From Aradus depressus (Eukaryota; Arthropoda; Insecta; Hemiptera; Aradidae), in contig OY759218.1 in NCBI GenBank assembly GCA_963662175.1, forward strand, positions 24,326,051-24,390,050: DNA of 64,000 nt, read 5' to 3'. The position numbers and the translations under genes are program-made. Numbering within the stretch: position 1 is the first letter of the stretch; the number at the start of each line of letters is the position of its first letter. The notes under the pieces were generated by a model. It did not search any database. It was not told where the DNA came from and saw only the letters and a list, made by a program, of their open reading frames with translations. This document shows, in pieces, positions 23,001-32,699 of the stretch.

Positions 23001-26000
23001 AGCTATATACAATGCCCGCCGAGATGTTTCGACCTTCGATCTAACTCCGCTAATGCTTGTCTCTATACCTGAAATACCAAACCACATCCATAACGTTACT
23101 TAATTTTATATAAAGAATAATTCAAAACTAAAAAAAATAACAGTTGAAGGAGTTGGACCGAACATTTTTGAAAATAGATTACCAATTTACTTCTATTAAT
23201 CAAATCCCTCTTACTCTCGGAAAGTAGAAGTTGAGATAATATTGTTGGCATTTTAAAAAAGTCGTCACTGAATCACCGGCTATGTACTGCATGACTTAAT
23301 CATTTACGTTTTCGCTCTCCCTCCAAAGACAATCGACCGTTTGGGCTAAAACTCAATATATGACTTACATAGTGACTTCTGAATCCTCATACTTGATTTG
23401 TGTCGGTACATTCATAACATCGATAGTTATTAGGGTATTGGAGTGAAGGACTCTTCTCTAGCCCCCCTCCCCCCTTCGACCGATTTTGCAGAAAATTAAT
23501 AGGTGGTATCTTTATAGGGTTTTGAATTTAAATATAACATACATTAAGGCAGTTATTGGGACTTTTGAGTTGAACCCCCTTTGATCCCCCCATTTCATTC
23601 TTTTGAAACTAAGGTTTTGTCCTTATAGGGCTTTGAATAGCATATGAAATATCATGTCAATACATTCATTACGACGGTAGTTATCAGAGTTTTCGTGTTA
23701 AGCCTCCCCCTTAATCCCCCCCCCATTTCTCTATAACCGATTTGACTAAAAATGAATAGGTGACGAGCTTGTTTATTTATTTTTTCAGCATCAACTTTAG
23801 CCGTGATTCTGAATTCCTTTGCTGCTCCAGTGATAAAGGAACCATACACATATTTGCTTTGAAGGACACCCATCTTAATAAAAGATCATCGTAAGTATCT
23901 ATAGATAAATTATGATAAAGAGATAATTTCAGAGCATGTTGAAGGGACAGGTTATGATTCTTGGTGACTAGTGGAGGCTAGGTGGCTTTTGCCCTGCCTC
24001 TAGCCTGCTCTGCTCCCTCACCTATCAACACCTTTTACCACCCGTATTCTCTAGTATATGTGTTTAAAATTCATCGGTGAATTACTGATAATGTATTTCC
24101 TCAGCCCAAATTATTTGTAATCAACTAAGTTTTCACATGGGGTTTTGGATGCACACGTAAATTACGTATCAATCCATTTATAATATCTGTAGATAATAGG
24201 TTTTAATGAAGCTCCCTTCTAATCACACTACTATTCTCTTATCGTGTCCATAGGCACAGACAAGAGTTCTTTTTAATTTTTGGATTCAGGAGGTCATGAA
24301 ACATGAAATACTGGTGAAAACTCAACGTTGAATTTCTGACATTTAATTTCCCCTATACAACGTAAGAGAAGTAAAACAGAGACACCCTGTCGCTATTCAC
24401 TTACCTCGAGGAAGACTTGCTAAAGCAGAATGGTGCTAGTTTTGCTGCCTCCCAGCGCATCTCCCCCAGAGTTGGGCAACAATTATTTGAGATAACTGAT
24501 AAATGGGGTTATTCGTTATTTTTTTTATCCATGGGGTTCGGATATCCATGATCCGTTATTCGAAGATGTTAACAAATAATTCACGTTATTCTTATTTTTT
24601 ATCTTCATCTTTATCTTTTATCTTTATAAAATAATCATTCGAATAAAAAGTTCATTCGACGGATAAAAATTTCATTTTGAAATAAATGAAAATTTATTGG
24701 ACAACAAACATTTTGAAAGAAATGAAAATTAATTGAGCAACATTAAAAATTTTTTATTTTAACCATGACTTCAAAACAACCCTTTTTTCAAACATTTCGT
24801 CAGATAATCTATTTGTTTTTGGGGCATCCGTAATGGACGCGAAGAAGAAACGTCGCTCCACTGGTCCCGACGATGGTATCGCTGTATTGTATTTCAAGAA
24901 AAGTTTTTTGATATTCGCGTATTTTTCCAAAGAACTTAAAAGTGATGTCTGGATCAGCGATGTATTCCAGAACCTAAAAACGAAAAAATAAAATTGAATT
25001 AATTTGTAGAAAACTCGGTGTCAGCACAGTCCTCATCAGCTTTTCACTTGTGCAATTAAAACCAAAGTACTCAACAAAGGCCTTCGATAGTGACGACAGC
25101 ATTATGGCACTGTCCCCCCTCCCCCTCTTGAAACAACCTGGAAAAGTGATCTACAAATAAAATATATTTTTTGGGGCGAATAACGGATAGTCAAATAACG
25201 AATAACGGATAATTCAAACTTGTTTCGGGTAACGGATAATCAATCATCCGTGGTTATTAAAGTAGCAGATAACGAATGAAAAATTATCTTTTATTCCTTA
25301 GAAAAAATGCCTATGAAGTTGTGTATCACTTGCCCAGCTCCCTTGGCATAAATGAAAATTTTGTTATAGTGTCACTTATTCAACCTTCTCTAATTGAGAA
25401 TGAATGGATAGACTACTTTAAATAGCCTTATATATATATATATATATATATATGGTGGGCTGGTGCATTACACCTAGGGACCTAAGCATTCAGTGCTTTT
25501 ATCCCTTCCCTGGAAGCGCTTGGCTTCCCCCTTATTATATTAACTATATGCCTATATTTATACTATACTTATACTACCTGACCCAAGTCCTTCATGGAGT
25601 GCTCAGTCTCCCAGTTTTCTTATTGAACCTAAGAATGCTCTCATAGTCCAATCTTTTAAAGTCTTCCTCTGCGATTGCATCTCTACCAAAGATGTGGAAT
25701 CTCTTGCGCGCATATCCCGAGCAGATGCCCAGGAAGTGTGCCGCCGTTTCGTCTTCTTCCCCACATCTATCGCAGGTAGGACTGTCCTTGACTCCCACAG
25801 TGTGTAGGTGTCTATTGAACGGACCATGTCCTGTGAGAACTCCAGTCAGTTGCCTGAGCTCGTTCCTTTTGAGGTTCAGGATCCCGTCTTTCAGAACCCT
25901 GGACTCCCCTCCCAGGAACATCTTCGACTGCCTGCATGTGGTCTTTTCTCTCCAAGTACGCTCCAAAAGGTCCTTAGTCCATTCTTTGATTCGGGTTCGG

Positions 26001-27835
26001 TATGTCTCCCGAGATACTCTCAGCACCGGTTCTGGCCCCATGAACCTTCCTTAGCTAGTCGGTCCGCCTCTTCGTTTCCCTGGATCCCCGTATGTCCGGG
26101 AACCCAGTAGAGTCCATTAAATAGCCTTACTCTTGCTATCCTCAAATTCTTAATTTCGATAAAGTCGTATTCTCGTTGAGGCAACAAGTTGGCTACCTTT
26201 ATGCCCTCCTTCTATTTTTCAAGTTATAAGAGGCCTGTTTGATAAATTTCAAGCTTCCTTCCACCTTACCCACAAGTGACACCACTTTCCGGACACACAT
26301 GTCGAATCATACTTTCCTATTTTAAATATAAATTAACTTCTCAAGGATAATAATAATAATTGTTATTATTACACAGGTTTTCAAACATGGGCTTTCTTGG
26401 AAACTATGTAGAGTCTCAGTGGGCTCTGGCGACTTTTACAGTGCCTCCAGAATGTGCCTGCATATGCGCCTTTGGATCCAAGAACACAGTAATTGGTAAT
26501 AATATATACACTTATTTAATTATACATTGTGTAAAAGTATATAAACGGACGGTGTAAACTGAACATTTGCTAATGATCTGAGAGAGCCGTGATAAGTGTA
26601 CACAAAGATTAACAGACAAATAATGAAAATACCGATGGAGGAGATCTATGTATGATCAGGGATAGTAGGAACATCTATGATTGGTCTTATTAATTAGTTA
26701 TTATGACTCATGTCCGGGTTTTAACTACGAGGTCATATCGTCTTCTACATACATTTACAATTTACGACCTTAACTCAGACACATTATTATTGAAAAAAAT
26801 GATTATTTCCAACTAACCATAAAGATATTGGTACACTTTACTTTTTAATCGGAATATGATCAGCTATAATACGAACATCATTAAGACTAATTGAAGGCCC
26901 CGGTTGCTCAGTGGGGTTCGTAACCGTAATTTATGTAAGGCATTATTATCGCTTTATAGTCAATTATGATACGAGACTGCAATTCACATGGTGTGGAAAC
27001 ACTAAAGCTTATAATAGGTTATATATTTAACTATACTTAAGATTAACAGTGGAATTTGAACGGGGCGTCACAGTCTAAGAACCGATGCATGATTTTGGTG
27101 ACTCAGTTTATTAAGATTTTTATTATGCTCAATTTATTTGATCTATTGAGGAGAAAAATACACGTCTCTCACCTAGGGCGCATGGTCTCTGCAAATGGCG
27201 GCCTAATTATCTGCTGAAATGAAACATTTTATAGTTTTTTTTCTGTTTACGCAAAAACTGTGACTATAGAGTAAAAACATATAAAGGAAGGTTGCCTTGA
27301 AGATCATAAAATTTATATTAAAAAAACAAATCACAAAATAACCAATCCTGGGGATCCCAGTTGGGCGAGCTCGGAGTATCATTTTCTTACTGCATTTGTT
27401 CCAAAAGGGTTGCTTTTTCCAAAATGTGAATCGAACCTTCTTGAGGCACTGGCTTAGACTATCACTTTTGTTTCTATAACCAAAGTTGTTATACAGGATT
27501 CCTATTGTACATTATACCTATTTAATTGGTATTTATAATGCCAAACTACCGCAAAATGTGTCAGCCCAGTTGCGCTCATGGCCATAGTTGTCAAAACGCC
27601 AAAAAAAAGTAATTTACTTTACCATTATTAATGGCTTATTTAGTATTGTATTTCCTAAATATACATCCCTTTATGAAGTGTTAATTTGTACATCTGATCA
27701 AAGTTTTATAAATTTTTTTTTTCAGCCATTTGTGTTGATGGAACGTTCCACAAGTATGTATTCAATGCAGATGGAAACTGCAACCGTGAATCCTACGATG
27801 TGTTCCTGGATATCTGTGATGATGACGAGTTTTGA
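17015..27835 (+). CDS. WDR45: WD-repeat PROPPIN autophagy protein, WDR45/WIPI4 orthologue (8 coding exons)
   Basis: The coding sequence joins 17015-17066, 17921-17995, 18593-18785, 19145-19325, 21638-21846, 23789-23890, 26377-26495 and 27726-27835: 1041 nt, 346 residues. All junctions are GT-AG and phases agree (1,1,2,0,2,2,1). The protein is a seven-bladed propeller. It carries the LRRG form of the PI3P-binding motif at residues 226-229, inside [11 protein letters not shown]. Vertebrate WIPI4 signatures include [52 protein letters not shown] and an acidic DICDDDEF end. WIPI4 binds PI3P and partners ATG2 in autophagosome growth. Human WDR45 is about 360 residues, so this is near full length. 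The start [13 protein letters not shown] has G at -3. WDR45B/WIPI3 is a worse fit. It looks intact despite transposon-filled introns. Confidence 0.96.
17921..17995 (+). CDS. WDR45: WDR45 coding exon 2
   Basis: Acceptor ttctttgtag, donor gtaaat. Codes [20 protein letters not shown] and EKAHY, the first propeller blade. Confidence 0.93.
18593..18785 (+). CDS. WDR45: WDR45 coding exon 3
   Basis: Acceptor gttgcag, donor gtgagt. Codes [20 protein letters not shown], the [10 protein letters not shown] signature, and KAVRLRRD at its end. Confidence 0.94.
19145..19325 (+). CDS. WDR45: WDR45 coding exon 4
   Basis: Acceptor ctaatttcag, donor gtaagt. Codes [20 protein letters not shown] through [15 protein letters not shown]; ends in phase 0. 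Confidence 0.94.
19670..20725 (+). mobile_element. Tc1/mariner-type element in WDR45 intron 4, dead
   Basis: TA dinucleotides flank the element (19668-19669 and 20726-20727). The left end AAGGATGTTTTTTTT-AGAGGT pairs with the inverted right end ACGGGTGTTTTTTGGAGGT. It has the same orientation as the host gene. The transposase inside carries several disabling changes. Confidence 0.82.
19787..20614 (+). pseudogene. mariner-family transposase pseudogene
   Basis: The N-terminal DUF4817-type helix-turn-helix survives (19782-19940: [20 protein letters not shown]). An internal deletion follows after MDRFRGK, removing the rest of the DNA-binding region. From 19935 a second frame reads [19 protein letters not shown], then jumps to [13 protein letters not shown]. 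The FSDEAHF-type motif holding the first catalytic Asp is therefore lost. [12 protein letters not shown] keeps the second Asp. In [14 protein letters not shown] the third catalytic position is His where the family has Asp. A stop also occurs at 20138. The C-terminus (20222-20614) is otherwise open. Confidence 0.88.
20930..21600. other. intron 4 T-rich stretch
   Basis: T/pyrimidine-rich intron DNA of low complexity. The open frame at 21318-21686 is mostly F/Y/I/L and is not a gene. Confidence 0.6.
21638..21846 (+). CDS. WDR45: WDR45 coding exon 5 (LRRG motif)
   Basis: The acceptor tgttaaaag has a poor polypyrimidine tract next to it, though a long T-rich tract lies 100 bp upstream. The donor gtattc is non-consensus after GT. 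Codes [30 protein letters not shown] and [13 protein letters not shown], the phosphoinositide-binding core. Confidence 0.92.
21910..22252 (+). mobile_element. tRNA-headed SINE in WDR45 intron 5
   Basis: It is bounded by a perfect 13-bp direct repeat CAAATCGTGGTGC (21897-21909 and 22253-22265). The head resembles a tRNA: A box GGTAGCTCAGTGGTATGCAT and B box GGGTTCGTAACCC. The shared body includes GGCCCTTAGTTTATTTTATC and CCGTCCTTCGGATGGGACGT, and it ends GCATGAGTCATAATAACTAA. This is the best-bounded of at least five copies here. Confidence 0.93.
22300..22880 (+). repeat. family A repeat in WDR45 intron 5
   Basis: Begins ACCCAGCTATACGAAGTATT, runs through GATAACTCCCGTTAGAAT and two ~140-bp units, and ends GGGGAAGTGCATATCCGGGG. 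Non-coding. Confidence 0.75.
23235..23762 (-). repeat. family A repeat in WDR45 intron 5, next to exon 6
   Basis: Opposite orientation to the previous copy: GGTGAATCACC-like start, then CTCCCTCCAAAGACAATCGA and three inverted ~140-bp units with CCCCCC-rich stretches. Confidence 0.75.
23789..23890 (+). CDS. WDR45: WDR45 coding exon 6
   Basis: Acceptor tattttttcag, donor gtaagt. Codes [20 protein letters not shown] and [14 protein letters not shown] family A repeat ends about 20 bp before the acceptor. Confidence 0.94.
24065..24377. repeat. partial family A repeat in intron 6
   Basis: GGTGAATTACTGATAATGTA…TTTCCTCAG at the left and GGTGAAAACTCAACGTTGAA…AAGAGAAGTAAAA at the right match the two ends of family A. 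The middle is short and degraded. Confidence 0.55.
24467..25340 (-). mobile_element. hAT-type element remnant in intron 6
   Basis: GAGTTGGGCAA at the left and an inverted GAGCTGGGCAA at the right (about 25335) look like terminal repeats. Both flanks are rich in ATAACGGATAA/ATAACGAATAA-type motifs, like hAT subterminal repeats. A hAT dimerisation-domain fragment lies inside. I could not find a convincing 8-bp target duplication. Confidence 0.6.
24745..24985 (-). pseudogene. hAT transposase C-terminal (dimerisation) fragment
   Basis: On the minus strand, [12 protein letters not shown] and [13 protein letters not shown] are followed by a frameshift near 24895. Then come [20 protein letters not shown] and [18 protein letters not shown] with a stop. 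The 'P-S-S-x-P-VER-F', 'NRLS' and 'L-K' series is the signature of the hAT C-terminal dimerisation region. The catalytic domain is absent. Confidence 0.82.
25431..26116 (-). mobile_element. 5'-truncated non-LTR retrotransposon in intron 6
   Basis: A perfect 13-bp direct repeat TTAAATAGCCTTA flanks it (25418-25430 and 26117-26129). Its 3' tail on the minus strand is a (TA)n run (25431-25452) rather than poly-A. It contains only the end of pol. Confidence 0.9.
25592..26110 (-). pseudogene. non-LTR pol tail: RNase H end and zinc-binding region
   Basis: Read from 26110 down: [20 protein letters not shown], the final RNase H motif with its H-x-G and Asp. Then come [39 protein letters not shown] and the zinc-binding [18 protein letters not shown]. 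The frame stays open across the junction apart from the 5' truncation. A damaged plus-strand relative lies at 39636-40145. Confidence 0.88.
26377..26495 (+). CDS. WDR45: WDR45 coding exon 7
   Basis: Acceptor attacacag, donor gtaata. Codes [20 protein letters not shown] and [14 protein letters not shown]. Confidence 0.94.
26690..26935 (-). repeat. degraded SINE pieces in intron 7 region
   Basis: 26691-26752 matches the 3' end of the SINE on the minus strand (TTATTATGACTCATGTCCGG…ACTACGAGGTCATATCG). 26895-26930 (GGCCCCGGTTGCTCAGTGGG…GTTCGTAACC) is a shrunken head in plus orientation. Confidence 0.6.
27726..27835 (+). CDS. WDR45: WDR45 terminal coding exon 8
   Basis: Acceptor tttttttttcag. Codes [20 protein letters not shown] and [12 protein letters not shown], then TGA at 27833-27835. 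A candidate AATAAA poly-A signal at 28093-28098 overlaps a SINE-like piece, so the real 3' end is uncertain. Confidence 0.95.
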
Positions 27836-28084
27836 CTTGTATTTCAGGAAACTGTTATTCGTCGCCTGAAAAAGATGAAAATGTTATGACAAAGTATTTA
27901 TTTGTTAATTTTTGTTGTTATTTCATATTATTTATTTTATCAATTGAAAGTGAACAAAAGAAACTTAAGGTGGTGAACCAAAATAAGAAAAAAGGTCTGA
28001 ACACAAACCGTTTTTGTCCTATAATAGACTGGATTCGTATTGCATATATTCGTTTGTTTGCCTTTTTTATTGAATATTTTTTAC

Positions 28085-28178
28085 CCCTTCAAAATAAAGG
28101 CTCCGGCGGGGATCGAGATCTGTTATTCTTTGCACAGTAGGCAAGCATACTACCTCTGTGCTACCTACGCCCCGTTAG
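28085..28178 (-). repeat. tRNA-like SINE head downstream of WDR45
   Basis: Minus strand: GGGGCGTAGGTAGCACAGAG…GTATGC as an A-box region and AGATCTCGATCCCCGCC as a B-box region. It does not fold as a clean tRNA (extra bases in the anticodon and variable regions), so I read it as a SINE head of a different family from the 21910 copy. Confidence 0.55.
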
Positions 28179-28179
28179 A

Positions 28180-30440
28180 TTTATTTTATTTTAACGAAAA
28201 AAAAATTTCATCTACTTCCCATGTTCTTTAACTAATATATTTAATTCTTCGTCTGATATTGAGGCACAAAAATCAGTAATAAAGTTCCGTCTGGGGCACA
28301 GTGGGTTCTTTGCTTCTAGAACTCATCGGATGTGTGTTTAAGAATGTTAATTACTTTGTTCAATGAGTTACAAATTGTCGCTTTTAATTTACAGGATTAT
28401 TATGTAAGTTTAATTAGTCACACAAAAAGCATGGCGGTGCTTGCATACTAAAAATCCTAATTCTCAGATCGCAAATAAAAATATTGATTTAAAAAAAATT
28501 AGTATAGAAGAACATTTCGTTGTGGTATTCAAGTTAAATTTTCGGAAAAAAATTATTTTTCCGTTAACGTTTTAACAGGACATTTTTTTATGATACTTTG
28601 TCATGACGTAAGTATTAACAAACTATGTTCCTTAACGAGAGAAAAAAAAACAGCTTTTAGAATTATTGGGCTCTTTTAATTTGAAAATAACTAATTGGTC
28701 CACGAATAGGTAAGCATAATAACCAGGCTAGGCGGCGACAGATATTCCGTTAAAACTTATTGAAGCTAATATAGAATCAACTTGCGATATCGGATCACCT
28801 TGACATTTAACATTACGGACAATATTTAAAACTTAGTACATTGTCTTGAATGTAGATATGCTAATAACCAAAAACTTCATGGACTAAACAAAGTTCTCGA
28901 AAAGGAGAATTTGGTCGATCTCTAAGTGAGTTGGTAATAGATGTACTTGAAGTAAATAAAATAAAGACATTGTTTTGTTAATTTACTAAAAATGTGAGAT
29001 ATTTTTTAGACTACATTTATCTTCAAATGTTTGCTCTTATTGTCCTGATTATATTGTATATGTATGATAGTTTTTTTATAGTAAATTTTATACTGTTTCT
29101 AATTATTAAGTGTTCATGCTTTGAATGATTCTTGGAAGAATAGTTTATATTAATGGGAAACTATTTTACGGTGAATGATATATCTTCGACCGGGCTGAAA
29201 ACCATCTAGTCGGCAATTGCAGATTTATAGGAATCGAGATTGAAACGTTGGCATTTATGAGGTCACTGTTTAAGAAATTGGCTATTTGTGACTATCCTTA
29301 CTTGTAATATAAATAAATATTACAACGCAAAAGAATGAATAAAGAAGTTTGTAAAAAACTGGCATAGATTTGCCCAATGCCGTCCGGGGAAATCGCGATC
29401 TGGTCTTGACTCGGAATTTGCGTATGTATATATTTAATCTTTAAAACATCGAACTAAACCAGCCTGACACATTCATTGGTAGGAAAAAAAATGAATGTTG
29501 TGCATTTTATGAACAATGCGATTTTACACACTGGTCGAAGATATATTACTAGGTACCTACTATGTCAATCGCAGCAGTTCGTGGTAAATTAAGAAAATTT
29601 CTGTGATAGTTATAATTTAAAAATATATTGGGTTTCATATGTTTATATGCTATAACGTGAGTGTAAATATGATTTTTTTTATTGTGTATGTTTAAAAATA
29701 ATAAAGAATGTATATTAGTGTTCATGTTAGTATTTATTTTAACCCATTTATTGCTATAGAATTAACATTATTATTTAATAAACAAATAGTTTTTGTTGTT
29801 TCTTTGGATTTAACGTTTCATCAACGGCTGTGGTTATTAGGTAAAATTATATATAATATTATTAGCCTTGACAGGTAGACTACCCCATTCTAAACATACG
29901 TGGATAGTCAGCAGGAATATAAATCATAAGTTTACATTAGAGATTCAAATTAGGTCACTGTACGCTCTTAGACAAGGCCGTTACCCTCTCACCTATCGAG
30001 TCCCCGCCCCAAAAGAAAAAAAAAACATTATATTTTACAATAACATTTTTTGTTGTGGGGTAATTTTTCAATAGAAATGCCTCCGAGCAAAAGCCTGGAA
30101 AAATAAGGATATTACCAAATTTTTTTTCACACTGAATTAACTTATTTTCAAAAGTATAAAAGATAAGCTTCTAGAATTTATTATGGTTCTTTCTATACTC
30201 ATGAACCTCATCACTATAGGACGTTTCGTTATCGAAGTACACAGGTGAGTGCATGCGTTCAAAAACATTTTTTGGGTACTTGGAAGTCAAAAGTTTTCGG
30301 TTTTTCTATCTACAAATGACCTACGACCTTAGTCCATGCCAAAGGAGTTCCAAATTTGTGTTTAAAAAAATCAGCAATTAATGTATATAGAACAGGAACT
30401 GCTCTAGTTGATCACATCTTGAATCTGTCACAATATTCGT
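28180..30440. other. intergenic AT-rich DNA, no gene seen
   Basis: No domain on either strand. A second weak tRNA-like stretch on the minus strand at about 29935-30012 (GGGGCGGGGACTCGATAGGT…GAGGGTAACG) may be another SINE head. Confidence 0.5.
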
Positions 30441-30446
30441 GGACAT

Positions 30447-31142
30447 AATAAGCCCACACATGCGTGTTCGTGTACGAATGTTCGGTGTTCGTGCACGAAT
30501 ACCGAATATGTGTACACAAAGTTTGTGCTCACAGGGCAAACATTCGGTATTTGTGTTCGAGGACGTATTGATGTTCGCTCTAGTGTCGGTAAAATGACAC
30601 ACTTCAAAGAGCACGAATATTTGCTTTAGCTATGTTCGAGGTACCAACTACAATTGCTTGGACGACTTTTGACATGATTATCACTTATCAGTTTGTTTTC
30701 TTTCACGGGTTGTACTATTTATGTTTTATATAAGTAGGTATTCGTAGATTTTATTACTATTGTTTAAATTTAAAATAAATAAATATGGAGAAAAACAAAC
30801 ATGTTGAGTGGACAAACGAATATGCCTTGGAATTTTTGGAACTGTATTTGGGGCCCCCAAAATGTAGACCATCGAAGCAGAAATAAAGTAGCGGATGCAT
30901 GGCAAAGACTGGAACCTGCTTTAAGTTTTGATTGTGCTATGATGATTTTGATTTGTACAAGTTTTCCATCTATTGCTCCGAATTAACCCAAATATTTGAT
31001 GAATTTTCGATGTTCAATATTTGCCATCGAGTAAGTATGTGTAGACAGAGGGTTTGCAAATATATTCGTGTAGGTATATTCACTCACGAACAATCGACAA
31101 CGAACACGAATAATCGTAAACGCATGTGTGGACCTGGCTTAA
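30447..31142 (+). mobile_element. TIR element carrying a MADF-like fragment
   Basis: AAGCCCACACATGCGT at the left matches the inverted right end AAGCCAGGTCCACACATGCGT, with TAA/TTA at the tips. Subterminal motifs TTCGTG-ACGAAT repeat near both ends (30460-30510 and 31085-31110). The layout fits a small Harbinger-type element, a group whose second protein often has a MADF/SANT domain, but the assignment is tentative. Confidence 0.6.
30785..30930 (+). pseudogene. MADF/Myb-SANT-like domain fragment
   Basis: From ATG 30785, VEWTNEYALEFLELYLGPPK matches the first helix of MADF-type domains. After a frameshift near 30850 the second frame reads NVDHRSRNKVADAWQRLEP, matching the 'xxRNKV-DAW-x-I/L' second helix. 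About 45 residues survive. Confidence 0.65.
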
Positions 31143-32690
31143 GGAAGAATAGCTCCTTTTCGCACAAATAGAGCAAGCTTTTTAAAAAAAAATGAATTTG
31201 CTTCTATCAATAAGTATAAAAGATAAATATCTACAGCTCATTAGTTTTTTTTTTACATACATGAAGCGCTAACAGATGAAGAATCCCGATGCCATGATGC
31301 AATCTATAGCCCTTTGTTATCCAGTTGCACAAGTGAGCGCACGAGTTGAACAATTTCATTTTGGACCCTTGATTTCTAAAAGTTTCAGTTTTGAGTGTTC
31401 TAAGAGATCCATATCATATTTTAAGGTCATAACTCCAGAGAAAGTGGGATAGAATTTCGATGAGTGAGTCAGTGGTTATTAGTTTGTCTTTATTATATCT
31501 AATTGATATTTGGGAAGGAACAAAGCAGTATACCAACAACAGAGGGATAACAACGATGCATCCTACACTTCGAATTAATATTTTTATTTCCAAAGTTAAC
31601 AGTGTTCAGGAGCCATTGGCTAACTGGACGTGAGGTATAGCCGGAAAACAGGTTTGAAATGTTAGACATTAACAAATCCACAATCTTAATATCGACAATA
31701 ACAAGCTATTGTTGACATTAGCAGTGACGTACATGCATTTTATCATTTTTGAGTTCTGTAAGATGATTCTGAATTTATAATACATTTTTACAGCTTTATT
31801 GTTCTCTCAATTTATTTGTGATCTTTACAACCTTAAGTTTTTGATCTTTATTGTGATCATATAATAAATTAAAGATACTGATGATGGGCGTTTTTCCCAA
31901 AACGTCTATTTGCTATATTGGAAAGACCAAAAATAAATAGGGAGAATATTAAAGCTGTAAAAATATATATGTATTATTATAGATTGCATGTATAATGTAC
32001 AAAACGAGGTCCAGTTTACCTGATGATTGCAAAACAATGAACGGAAGAAAAAAACATTTAATATCAATCATGAGCCATAATTGAAGAATAAATATACTTT
32101 TTCTCAACTGGTATCATTTTTTGTTAAGACATCATCAGCCAAAATTATTCCTTGTCGGCAGTTTGCCAGGAATCAATGAAAGAAAAAATCCAAATAAATT
32201 ACAATGAAAATGAAAACAATTAAAACAAAAATATACGTTTAATCGTTAGTTTTATGGTGCACTAATAACTGCCAGCTATTGTATGTGGCCCTGCAAGGTT
32301 TATTTCCTTCTATAATAAAAGAAGCGAGATCCTCGTATAGTATTAATATTATTATTATAACGTTCTCATTTGTGAATCCTGCTTTCAGTTGTACAATTTC
32401 TAATATTTTTCTTCATAATCTTGGGAGGTGACTAATCTAAGGCTCTACTAATAACAGGCTTTGCACGAAAGTAAACATAACAGAATGAACAAAGTTTCAA
32501 CAAAGCTTCACTCGATTCTACATAGCAGAGAATGTGACGCAGCCTCGTTGGGTCCAATGTCTCCTCCATACCATTCAATCTAAAGCTAATTATATCTTGA
32601 AACCGATTCTCATCATTTTGTTGCACCAGTGAGGGCGCACCCCAACGATAAATTTACATAAAATCTGATCAACTCGTAAGAAAGGGTGGT
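31143..32690. other. intergenic DNA with one hammerhead-like core
   Basis: No gene. At 31878-31910 the sequence reads CTGATGA-TGGGcgtttttCCCA-AAACGTC, followed by a TATATTGGAAAGACC tail that resembles sequence beside the cores at 12269 and 62597. The rest is AT-rich. Confidence 0.45.
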
Positions 32691-32699
32691 ATTTTTAGT

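Noticed and set aside
25692..26110. Plus-strand frames opposite the non-LTR tail
   Set aside because: They are shadows of the minus-strand RNase H/zinc-binding coding sequence.
17015..27835. WDR45B/WIPI3 as the identity
   Set aside because: [22 protein letters not shown] and the DICDDDEF terminus follow WIPI4; WIPI3 has different residues at these places.
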